Shown: positions 1-7,676 of the stretch, one piece after another | Layout of the letters: the number at the start of each line of letters is the position of its first letter | Numbering within the stretch: position 1 is the first letter of the stretch | Origin: Fluviicola sp. | GTDB lineage: Bacteria; Bacteroidota; Bacteroidia; Flavobacteriales_D; Crocinitomicaceae | Reading direction: 5' to 3' | Length of the DNA: 64,000 nt | Assembly: GCA_031260455.1 (NCBI GenBank) | Contig: JAIRJW010000048.1 | Location: forward strand, 33,234 to 97,233 | Notes under the pieces: model-generated | Seen by the model: only the letters and a program-made list of their open reading frames with translations | Database searches by the model: none | Told to the model about the DNA's origin: nothing | Program-made: the position numbers and the translations under genes

Positions 1-112
1 GAACATATAAATTTTTACCCTGATAGCTGCCTTCAATAGATAAAACTGCTGAACTTGAAAAGCTCAGAAAGATAACACAGTAACAAAGCAGGAATAATTT
101 CAACTGTTTCAT
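1..112 (-). CDS. Exported protein, N-terminal fragment (cut by window edge)
   Basis: Only the first 37 codons lie in the window; the gene runs off the left edge. The ATG is at 112-110 on the minus strand. The peptide begins with a Lys-containing n-region and a long hydrophobic stretch (LKLFLLCYCVIFLSFSSSA) typical of a Sec signal peptide, followed by IEGSYQGKNLYV. An E-G-x-Y-Q-G-K-N-L-Y start to the mature protein is, from memory, common in exported Flavobacteriales proteins of unknown function. No function can be given. It is divergent from the substrate-binding protein gene at 342, with about 230 bases between them in which I see only one weak promoter match. Confidence 0.6.
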   Translation of the reverse strand, partial: MKQLKLFLLCYCVIFLSFSSSAVLSIEGSYQGKNLYV

Positions 113-294
113 TTTATATTTAGCAGCTACACTAAAAAATTGCAGCAAGTATACTGGCTATTTTTTATATTGCCAATAGTTTTCAATGTGAAAGTACAAT
201 TTTTTCTCTTTAACCATACTAATGAGTTATTTATCATGACGTAAATGTGCATTCGTCGATTGAGAGATTCACTAACTTAACATTTTCAACATAT

Positions 295-302
295 TAATTT
301 TG
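295..302 (+). promoter_or_regulatory. Possible -7 promoter box for the substrate-binding protein gene
   Basis: TAATTTTG matches the Bacteroidota -7 consensus TAnnTTTG and lies 39 bases before the ATG at 342. No convincing TTG element sits at the expected -33 position, so this is a weak call in an AT-rich region. Confidence 0.3.
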
Positions 303-341
303 TTTTTTAGTAAAAGATTTTTTCTATTCTTGTATAGATAA

Positions 342-2075
342 ATGCATACATCTACTATGAAATTAGTTACTGTGATTTTTCTGGTTTTCCTTCTTATTTC
401 CTGTGGTTTGGATAAAAAGCAGTTTGAATTTGCCGGAGGGAGTTTTAAAATGGCAATTGATAATACCCCGACAACTTTTATCGCGAGAGAAGCTACAGAT
501 GTTTATTCTTTTGAATTGCTTTCCCAAGTCATGGAAGGACTGGTAAGTTTTAACCCGGAGGATCTTTCCCTGCAGCCGCAAATTGCTGAAAAATGGAACA
601 TCAGTGAAGACGGGACAGTTTTTACTTTTACTATCAGGAATGATATTCTTTTCCATGAAAATGAAGTCTTCGAATCTGAAAAAGACCGGAAGCTGACAGT
701 GGAAGATGTACTGTTTACTTTTGAGAAGGCTTGCAAACCCAATACAGAGGGAAATCCGACGGCGGCTTATTTGCTCCTGCTTGCTGATCAGGTGAAAGGG
801 GCGAAACAATTCTATGAAGGAAAAGCGAAAACAATCAGTGGGATCAAAATTAAAAAGAACCAGATCGAAATTACCCTACTCAATCCGGATCAGACTTATA
901 TTAACAAACTGGCAAATCTGAACGCAAGCATTGTTTCCAAAAAAGTAGTACAAGCCAACAAGGAAACGGATGTGGTAGGTACGGGGCCTTTCCGTTTCAC
1001 TAAACCAATAAATGAAACATCTTTTGTTTTATTGAAGAATTCTGATTATTACCTGGTTGACAATAAAGGTAATGCACTTCCTTACCTGGATTCGGTTATT
1101 CTCTATGTGCAGCCGCATAAATTGAAACAGTTGAAATTGTTCGAACAGGGAAAGATCTCGATTATTAATGGCTTGCCAACGTCGCGCATCACAGAAATGC
1201 TGGAAGGGCGCATTTCAGATTTTAACGCACAACCTCCGTTGATAGTTCTGTATAACAATCCATTGTTGGTAACCCAGTATTATTTCTTCAATATGAATGA
1301 GCCCCGTTTCCAGGATGTTCGTGTGCGGAAAGCGTTTAACTATGCTCTTGACCGGAAGCGCCTGGCAGATAATGTGCTTCGGAACCAGTATTACGAATAC
1401 GGGATTTATGGAATTACTCCGCCGGTCAGTTCAGTTTTCAAAGGATACGATTTCTCCGAAATCAAAAAGTATGGTTATGATTACAATCCGAAGCTGGCAA
1501 AGCAACTGCTGGCTGAAGCCGGATACCCGGATGGAAAAGGCTTTGGAAGTGTGAATCTGCGCGTAGATATCAGTGATTTAAATACAGCTGTTGCGGAAGA
1601 TATTTCGGATCAGATTTACCAGACTTTGGGAATCAATGTAAATATTGACGGTTCTGATTTTGAGCAATGGAACGAAGACGGAAATATGGCGCGCGGAGAT
1701 TTATTCCGTACAGCCTGGATAGCTGATTATTCGAGCCCGGAAACCTTCCTGGCGAACTTTTACGGTAAACTGGTTCCAAAAAATCCACGCTTGCCTTCAG
1801 CCGGAAATCAGTCACGATACATTAATCCACTTTTTGACAGCTATTTTGAACAGGCGCGTGCTGCCGGACAAAAAGGAAGACTGGAGTTGTTTTCAAAAGC
1901 GGAAATCGAATTGCTGAAAAATCCGCCGATGATCCTGCTCTGGTATGCAAACGACTTTACCCTGAGCTATTCGAGGGTACGCAACCTGAGGAACAACCCG
2001 ATGGAGTTTTTGGATTTGCGGCGCGTATATATCAGGGACTGGACAAAGGAGGAATATTTGAAGTCGATTCAATAA
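342..2075 (+). CDS. ABC transporter family 5 substrate-binding lipoprotein (OppA/DppA-like)
   Basis: This 577-residue protein is a periplasmic solute-binding component of the SBP_bac_5 family, which captures oligopeptides or similar solutes for an ABC importer. Seen: a lipoprotein signal with lipobox LISC and Cys at residue 21; the family pattern LLSQVMEGLVSFNPED, then QIAEKWNISEDGTVFTF, the loop VVGTGPFRF, and VRKAFNYALDRKRLADNV, all in the usual order. Length fits the family (500-600). No permease or ATPase genes are adjacent, so the transporter partner is elsewhere. A TonB receptor follows 31 bases downstream on the same strand, so the two may form an uptake unit for one substrate; that is inference. 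A second start at 357 (MKLVTV) would also give a good signal peptide. Confidence 0.85.
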   Translation: MHTSTMKLVTVIFLVFLLISCGLDKKQFEFAGGSFKMAIDNTPTTFIAREATDVYSFELLSQVMEGLVSFNPEDLSLQPQIAEKWNISEDGTVFTFTIRNDILFHENEVFESEKDRKLTVEDVLFTFEKACKPNTEGNPTAAYLLLLADQVKGAKQFYEGKAKTISGIKIKKNQIEITLLNPDQTYINKLANLNASIVSKKVVQANKETDVVGTGPFRFTKPINETSFVLLKNSDYYLVDNKGNALPYLDSVILYVQPHKLKQLKLFEQGKISIINGLPTSRITEMLEGRISDFNAQPPLIVLYNNPLLVTQYYFFNMNEPRFQDVRVRKAFNYALDRKRLADNVLRNQYYEYGIYGITPPVSSVFKGYDFSEIKKYGYDYNPKLAKQLLAEAGYPDGKGFGSVNLRVDISDLNTAVAEDISDQIYQTLGINVNIDGSDFEQWNEDGNMARGDLFRTAWIADYSSPETFLANFYGKLVPKNPRLPSAGNQSRYINPLFDSYFEQARAAGQKGRLELFSKAEIELLKNPPMILLWYANDFTLSYSRVRNLRNNPMEFLDLRRVYIRDWTKEEYLKSIQ

Positions 2076-2106
2076 ATGTATATTTACGCCTGAATATATT
2101 CCAAGA

Positions 2107-4551
2107 ATGAAAGCTATCCTTACTGTATTGTTTTGTGTATTTGTTTCTGTTTTGATTGCGCAACCAACTCAAACTGTGCGGGGCACAATTCTGGATTCCG
2201 AGTCCGATTTCCCTGTTTCAGGCGCCCAGGTATTTATTACACTTTCAGACAGCTCGAAGCTGAAAACCATGACCAATGGCGACGGTGTTTTTGAATTTCT
2301 GAACGTTCCTGTCGGAAAACATCTTCTTGATGTAAAATCAGCGATCTATGAAAATTATTCCTCCTCTGTTGATGTGAATTCCGGAAAACAAACCGTTCTG
2401 GAGATTAAAGTGAAGGAACGCATTAGTGAGGTGGAAGAAGTGCTGGTTGTGGCACAAAAACCGGGAGAAGTGAAAAATGAGATGGCTATGGTTTCGGCGC
2501 AGCAGTTTTCGGTTGAGGAAACGGAACGTTATGCCGGTTCGAGAGGAGATCCTGCTCGTATGGCGAGCAATTTTGCCGGAGTTCAGGGAGCGGATGATTC
2601 CAGAAATGATATTGTGGTTCGTGGAAATTCGCCGCTTGGAATCGTCTATAAGGTGGAAGGAATTGATATTCCGAATCCGTCGCATTTTGCGGTTTCGGGA
2701 AGCTCGGGAGGACCAGTTTCGATCATCAATAACAAAAGTCTTGCAAATTCCGATTTCTTTATGTCGGCATTTCCGGCGGAGTATGGGAACTCTGTTTCCG
2801 GGATTTTCGATTTGAAATTGCGAAACGGGAATTACAAGCAGCATGAATTTACCGGGCAATTCGGATTCCTGGGAACAGAAGTGCTTGCAGAAGGCCCTTT
2901 AAGTAAGAAGTCGAATGCGAGTTATCTTGTAATGGGGCGTTATTCCACTCTGAGTCTTTTCCAGTTTATGGGGATCCGCATCGGTACGGATGCCGTGCCG
3001 GTTTACGGCGACGGTGCTTTCAAATTTAATTTCCCGCTGAAAAAAGGTGGGCAATTATCGTTTTGGGGAATCGGTGGAAAGAGTGATATCAAGATCCTGA
3101 TTTCAGAACAAACGAAGTATACAACAGATCTTTACGGAGAAGGAGATCGTGACCAGTATTTTGGAACCGGGATGGCAGTTGCAGGGTTGACTTACAAGAA
3201 ATCACTTTCCGAAAGAACGTTCATTACCAGTACGATTTCCGGAAGTATCGAAGACCAGCATTCGCATCACAATTACCTGATCCGCTCGCTGGATACGACC
3301 TATAACGGGGGGGAACCAACTGTTAATATTCGTGTTGACAGCATTTACCGGATTATGGGATATTCCTATAAAATTGCTCATTATTCGGGGATGTTCAGCA
3401 TCAATCACAAAATCGGGAAACAGCATGTGATCAAAGCGGGGTTGAATGCAGATTTTCTTACGTTCAATATGATTGACAGTGTGCTGAATACAGAAGGAAC
3501 GGCGTTTATCAATCGTTGGGATTACAAGGGGCAGGGTGGAATTCTGGTTCAGCCTTTTTTCCAGTGGAAATACCGCATCCGGGAAAACATGGATTTTACA
3601 GCCGGTTTGCACGCACAATATTATTCGTTCAGTAATTCATTAAGCCTGGTTGAGCCACGTCTGGGTTGGAAATGGTCGATGAAAGGAAATCAGAAACTGT
3701 TTGCCGGAGCTGGTTTACACAGCCAGACACAGCCTTACTATATTTACACTTATCATCAGTTTGACGCGAACGGAAACAAGGTATATCAGAATAAAAATAT
3801 GGACTTCACCAAGTCGGTACATTCTGCGTTGGGTTATGAAAAAAACTTTAAGAAGGGATTCCAGTTCAAAACAGAGGCTTATTACCAATACCTCTACCAG
3901 GTTCCAGTTACGGTGAACTCATCCGCATTTTCGATGATCAACCAGGGAAGCGGATTTTCACGTTTCTTCCCGGATTCATTGAAAAATACGGGAACCGGTG
4001 TGAATTACGGATTGGAGCTGACTCTTCAGAAATTCTTTGACAGGAGTTTCTATGTGCTGACAACTGTTTCCATTTATGATAGTAAGTACAAAGGAAGCGA
4101 TGGTATTACGCGAAATACCAGCTACAACGGATTGTATACGGCAAATGTTCTTTTCGGGAAGGAGTTCAAACTGGGCAAAAAGAACATCTTGGGAATTGGT
4201 GGGAAAGTAACGGTTGCGGGTGGAAAACGCTATGGATATATCAACCTGGCGGAAACCAACCTGCAAAAGGAATTGGTATTCAGCGATTCTTTGTTTAATG
4301 AACGCCAGTTCAGGGATTATTTCCGTGCCGATCTGAAAATCAGCTGGAAGATGAACGCCCGGAAAGTGACGCATGAAATCGGGCTCGATCTGGTTAATAT
4401 TTTCAATACCCGGAATATTCTGGGTCTGGCTTATGCGCCGGATCTGGCAAACCCGAACAAGGAGCCGCTGGTTGAAAAAACACAATTAGGGTTTTTACCG
4501 ATTTTCTATTACCGCATTAGTTTTAAACTGGCGAGTGGGAAGAAGGAGTAA
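2107..4551 (+). CDS. TonB-dependent outer-membrane receptor with carboxypeptidase-like N-terminal domain
   Basis: An 814-residue outer-membrane active transporter. Order: signal peptide ending near VSVLIAQP (residue 20), a CarboxypepD_reg-like beta-sandwich (VRGTILDSESDFPVSGAQVF, about 25-105), a plug domain (about 130-240, with DIVVRGNSPLGIVYKVEGI and AFPAEYGNSVSGIFDLKL), then a beta-barrel rich in aromatic and alternating residues to the C-terminus. It lacks the long SusC type barrel (about 1000 residues) and looks like the smaller OAR/cirA type. The substrate is unknown; energy would come from TonB-ExbBD. It follows the substrate-binding lipoprotein by 31 bases and is probably cotranscribed with it, although an AT-rich TATATTTA just after the upstream stop could be a second promoter. 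Confidence 0.88.
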   Translation: MKAILTVLFCVFVSVLIAQPTQTVRGTILDSESDFPVSGAQVFITLSDSSKLKTMTNGDGVFEFLNVPVGKHLLDVKSAIYENYSSSVDVNSGKQTVLEIKVKERISEVEEVLVVAQKPGEVKNEMAMVSAQQFSVEETERYAGSRGDPARMASNFAGVQGADDSRNDIVVRGNSPLGIVYKVEGIDIPNPSHFAVSGSSGGPVSIINNKSLANSDFFMSAFPAEYGNSVSGIFDLKLRNGNYKQHEFTGQFGFLGTEVLAEGPLSKKSNASYLVMGRYSTLSLFQFMGIRIGTDAVPVYGDGAFKFNFPLKKGGQLSFWGIGGKSDIKILISEQTKYTTDLYGEGDRDQYFGTGMAVAGLTYKKSLSERTFITSTISGSIEDQHSHHNYLIRSLDTTYNGGEPTVNIRVDSIYRIMGYSYKIAHYSGMFSINHKIGKQHVIKAGLNADFLTFNMIDSVLNTEGTAFINRWDYKGQGGILVQPFFQWKYRIRENMDFTAGLHAQYYSFSNSLSLVEPRLGWKWSMKGNQKLFAGAGLHSQTQPYYIYTYHQFDANGNKVYQNKNMDFTKSVHSALGYEKNFKKGFQFKTEAYYQYLYQVPVTVNSSAFSMINQGSGFSRFFPDSLKNTGTGVNYGLELTLQKFFDRSFYVLTTVSIYDSKYKGSDGITRNTSYNGLYTANVLFGKEFKLGKKNILGIGGKVTVAGGKRYGYINLAETNLQKELVFSDSLFNERQFRDYFRADLKISWKMNARKVTHEIGLDLVNIFNTRNILGLAYAPDLANPNKEPLVEKTQLGFLPIFYYRISFKLASGKKE

Positions 4552-4704
4552 CAGAATCAACTTGTTTTTTTAAGGAAAATTTTGTTGGATAAAAGGCCTG
4601 ATCTGGCGTGAAAATCTGACTGATTGTTTATTTGCGGTGTTCCTGGAAGTCTGTTCAGTGATACGGATCATTGTTTACCCTGTTTTCTGCTTCAATAGTA
4701 TAAG

Positions 4705-4736
4705 TTGGTTCGAAAGGGTTGTTTTCGGTACTTTTG
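4705..4736 (+). promoter_or_regulatory. Promoter of ywbE (TTG and TACTTTTG elements)
   Basis: TTG at 4705-4707 and TACTTTTG at 4729-4736 are separated by 21 bases, matching the Bacteroidota pattern TTG-N(17-23)-TAnnTTTG. The -7 box ends only four bases before the ywbE ATG at 4741, so the transcript would start at or very near the start codon. Confidence 0.6.
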
Positions 4737-4740
4737 AAAT

Positions 4741-4944
4741 ATGAAACCAACAAGAAAAGAACTGAAACCGGGAATGCTGGTTTTGTTTGTGCAGAAGAAG
4801 CACCAGTCCGGTGGAGAGCTGACGGAAGGAATCATCAAATCCATCCTAACAAGCGCGCCTTCTCATCCGCATGGAATCAAGATCATGACGGTGGACAAAC
4901 TGGTGGGAAGGGTGGTCGAAATTGTGGATGGAGAAGTAGATTGA
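4741..4944 (+). CDS. ywbE: YwbE family protein (DUF2196)
   Basis: A 67-residue protein that matches the small YwbE family over its whole length: ELKPGMLVLFVQKKHQSG, then LTEGIIKSILTSAPSHPHGI, then a V-G-R-V ending (LVGRVVEIV). The family (about 60-70 residues) is conserved in many bacteria but has no established function; the fold suggests a small basic beta-barrel-like protein that could bind nucleic acid, which is inference. It has its own promoter and is followed by a perfect palindrome at 4974-5003 that probably ends transcription. The next gene is convergent. Confidence 0.88.
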   Translation: MKPTRKELKPGMLVLFVQKKHQSGGELTEGIIKSILTSAPSHPHGIKIMTVDKLVGRVVEIVDGEVD

Positions 4945-4973
4945 AACAAAAGCTAAAGAGAAAAATCAGAATG

Positions 4974-5003
4974 AATATGGACGCGATGCATCGCGTCCAT
5001 ATT
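4974..5003. terminator. Perfect 30-base palindrome, likely terminator of ywbE
   Basis: The 30 bases are a perfect inverted repeat with centre between 4988 and 4989; the GC-rich core is GGACGCGATGCATCGCGTCC. It is followed on the plus strand by a run of T (5002-5006), as expected for an intrinsic terminator of ywbE. It lies between convergent genes, so it may also act for amaB, though the T-run is weaker on that side. The core resembles dispersed repetitive palindromes of REP type. Confidence 0.7.
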
Positions 5004-5036
5004 TTTGGTTTCCAAATTATATTTTTCTGAAATTTC

Positions 5037-6593
5037 TTACAAATCAAACTTAATTCCCTGTGCCAAAGGCAATGAATCGGAATAATTGATAGTGTTTGTC
5101 TGACGGCGCATGTAAACTCTCCATGCATCAGATCCGGATTCGCGTCCTCCTCCAGTTTCTTTTTCACCGCCAAATGCCCCACCGATCTCTGCACCAGAAG
5201 TACCGATATTTACGTTCGCAATTCCACAGTCAGAGCCAGCATGAGAAAGGAATGCTTCGGCTTCGCGCAGATTATTTGTCATAATAGAAGAAGACAATCC
5301 CTGAGGAACACCATTTTGAAGTGCAATTGCATTTTCAATTCCTCCGCTGTACTTCATCAGGTACAATACCGGAGCAAATGTTTCGTGTTGCACGATTTTA
5401 AAGGAGTTTTGTGCTTCCGCAATTGCAGGCTTCACATAACATCCGGATTCATATCCTGCTCCGGAAAGAACTCCTCCTTCTACCAGGATTTTTCCTCCTT
5501 CTTCTACTACCTGAACCAATGCGTTCTGGTAAGCTGCAACCGCATCTTTATCGATCAGTGGTCCCACATGATTGTTCTGATCCAATGGGTTTCCAATACG
5601 CAATTGCCCGTAAGCTTTTACCAATGCGTCTCTTACTTTATCGTAGATAGAATCGTGAATAATCAAACGGCGTGTCGTTGTACAACGTTGTCCGGCAGTT
5701 CCTACCGCACCGAATACCGCTCCCGGAACAACCATTTTCAGGTCTGCACTTTCCGTGATGATAATCGCGTTGTTTCCACCCAATTCCAATAATGATTTTC
5801 CTAAACGACGACCAACTGCTTCACCCACAGCTTTCCCCATGCGGGTAGAACCTGTAGCGGAAATCAATGGAATCCGTGTGTCATTTGACATCAGTTTCCC
5901 GATTTCGGCGTCGCCGATCAACAAACAGGAAACTCCTTCCGGAACTCCGTTTGCTTCGAATACTTCCTGAGTGATTTTCTGGCAGGCAATGGCAGTCAAA
6001 GGTGTTTTCTCGGATGGTTTCCAGATACAGACGTCTCCACAAACCCAAGCCAGAGCTGTATTCCAGTTCCAGACAGCAACTGGAAAATTGAACGCAGAAA
6101 TAATTCCGATGATTCCAAGCGGGTGATATTGTTCGTACATTCTGTGTCCGAGACGTTCAGAATGCATGGTCAAACCGTACAGCTGGCGGGAAAGCCCCAC
6201 GGCGAAATCACAGATATCAATCATTTCCTGAACTTCGCCCAAACCTTCCTGCAGTGATTTTCCCATTTCGTAGGAAACCAATTCACCCAAAGCCTGCTTC
6301 TTCTCACGGATTTTTTCAGCCAGTTGACGTACTACTTCACCACGTTTTGGCGCCGGAATCATTTTCCAGTATTTGAACGCTTCCTGCGCTTTCAATACAA
6401 CTGCTTCATACTCCGTTTCAGTTGCTGAAGTAACGGAAGCGATGATCTGGCCATCTACCGGTGAAACCGAATCAATTTGAAGCCCGCGTGTATTGAACCA
6501 ATATGCTCCGGTTGAAGCACCGCGGTTTACCGCTTCAATTCCTAATGTTTTTAATGTCTCCTGGATTCCAGGAGCTGTTGCTATTGCTGACAT
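5037..6593 (-). CDS. amaB: L-piperidine-6-carboxylate / alpha-aminoadipate semialdehyde dehydrogenase (ALDH7)
   Basis: An aldehyde dehydrogenase that oxidises alpha-aminoadipic semialdehyde (in equilibrium with piperideine-6-carboxylate) to alpha-aminoadipate with NAD+, a step of lysine breakdown. The 518-residue protein has the ALDH7 signature throughout: SYEMGKSLQEGLGEVQEMID, FNFPVAVWNWNTALAWVCGD with KPSEKTP (cofactor binding), SATGSTRMGKAVG, the general-base Glu in LLELGGNN and the catalytic Cys in VGTAGQRCTTT (about residue 300), and a C-terminal GGAFGGEKETGGGRESGSDAW. I start at the ATG at 6593 (MSAIATAP); the longer version starts with TTG inside the -7 box at 6614-6621. It is monocistronic, convergent with ywbE. 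Confidence 0.92.
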   Translation of the reverse strand: MSAIATAPGIQETLKTLGIEAVNRGASTGAYWFNTRGLQIDSVSPVDGQIIASVTSATETEYEAVVLKAQEAFKYWKMIPAPKRGEVVRQLAEKIREKKQALGELVSYEMGKSLQEGLGEVQEMIDICDFAVGLSRQLYGLTMHSERLGHRMYEQYHPLGIIGIISAFNFPVAVWNWNTALAWVCGDVCIWKPSEKTPLTAIACQKITQEVFEANGVPEGVSCLLIGDAEIGKLMSNDTRIPLISATGSTRMGKAVGEAVGRRLGKSLLELGGNNAIIITESADLKMVVPGAVFGAVGTAGQRCTTTRRLIIHDSIYDKVRDALVKAYGQLRIGNPLDQNNHVGPLIDKDAVAAYQNALVQVVEEGGKILVEGGVLSGAGYESGCYVKPAIAEAQNSFKIVQHETFAPVLYLMKYSGGIENAIALQNGVPQGLSSSIMTNNLREAEAFLSHAGSDCGIANVNIGTSGAEIGGAFGGEKETGGGRESGSDAWRVYMRRQTNTINYSDSLPLAQGIKFDL

Positions 6594-6613
6594 TCCTTTT
6601 TGATTAGTTTGTG

Positions 6614-6621
6614 CAAAATTA
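6614..6621 (-). promoter_or_regulatory. -7 promoter box of amaB
   Basis: On the minus strand this reads TAATTTTG, a full match to TAnnTTTG, 20 bases before the ATG at 6593. It overlaps the upstream in-frame TTG at 6626-6624, which argues against that codon as the start. Confidence 0.5.
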
Positions 6622-6775
6622 CACAAAATTTAGGACATGAATTGTTCTGCCCGGCCCGATTCAGAATCATTTAACAAATAGAAGGAAATGGACTTATCCA
6701 GCCTGCTTCGGCTAAACGATCTATCCGGACATTGTATTCTGTTATTCTTTTTACTGATTATCCCCGACCATTTCG

Positions 6776-7663
6776 TTATTGCACTACCAACGGAATACAT
6801 TTTTCAATGCTGTTTATGCTTACGGAAATAAAGTATAGCCCTTTTTTTAGTGCTTCAACCGAAAAAGAATCCTCAGAGATCCACTGCAAATCTACAGCTT
6901 GCCCAATGGAATTGCTTAGCCGAACCCCGGAAAGATCGAACCCGTTTTCGCTTTTTAAATACACGCGGTCTGTTGCCGGATTGGGATAGATATTAAAATT
7001 GAATGAATTTTCAGCTATACCTAATGATAAATAACTGCAATTTAATGTAAATGGGAACTGAGACATTTCTATGTTAAAGTATGAATAATTTAGGTCATAG
7101 TTCACCACATGATCCTTACTTTGACAGATCAATACTTTAGTAGAAAACTGAGTACTAAAATGAGCCAATCCCGTTGAATTACCAACTCCTTCAACCATTT
7201 CAAATTTAGAACCGAATTGCCCTGAATAAGGGTGATAATCCCAGTCAAATCGAATGTGTTTTCGACCATTTAAATAATAAACAGAATCTACGACAATATC
7301 AGTAAGAAAGATTCCGAATATAAAATGATCACCAACCTCCAAGGATAAATCTACAATCAATTCGGAAAATGATAAATCCTCCGTATATGCCCATATTTTT
7401 CCATTTTGAAGATCTTCTTTTACATAAATGATTTCATTAGTAGAAGGAAATTGATCCGAAGTTTTTTTTACTTTGTGTAGGGTATCAGCTCCCATAATGA
7501 GTTTAGTGGTATCACTTCGGAATGTCAATCCGGTGATTTGAAAAAAACCGTTAGGTTCCACCAGTCCCCATTCCGTTATGGAATCCCCAAAGATGCTTTG
7601 GTATTGGGCATGAAGATTTGTAAGATTGCTAATGAGTAAAAAAAAGATTAATGATTTTTTCAT
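6776..7663 (-). CDS. Secreted protein of unknown function with T9SS C-terminal sorting domain
   Basis: A 295-residue exported protein. It has an N-terminal Sec signal peptide (MKKSLIFFLLISNLTNLHAQ) and a C-terminal type A sorting domain of about 75 residues: FNFNIYPNPATDRVYL near residue 220, ending with GLYFISV and a basic/hydrophobic tail. Such proteins cross the outer membrane through the type IX secretion system and are usually anchored at the surface or released. The middle (about 25-205) has no fold I recognise; it is rich in beta-prone segments. It follows the subtilisin-like protease gene by 13 bases on the same strand and is probably cotranscribed with it. Confidence 0.75.
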   Translation of the reverse strand: MKKSLIFFLLISNLTNLHAQYQSIFGDSITEWGLVEPNGFFQITGLTFRSDTTKLIMGADTLHKVKKTSDQFPSTNEIIYVKEDLQNGKIWAYTEDLSFSELIVDLSLEVGDHFIFGIFLTDIVVDSVYYLNGRKHIRFDWDYHPYSGQFGSKFEMVEGVGNSTGLAHFSTQFSTKVLICQSKDHVVNYDLNYSYFNIEMSQFPFTLNCSYLSLGIAENSFNFNIYPNPATDRVYLKSENGFDLSGVRLSNSIGQAVDLQWISEDSFSVEALKKGLYFISVSINSIEKCIPLVVQ

Positions 7664-7676
7664 AAGGCAATTTAAT

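Noticed and set aside
4719..5030. 103-codon plus-strand frame over ywbE and the palindrome
   Set aside because: Out of frame with ywbE, which has a clear family match, and it reads through the terminator.
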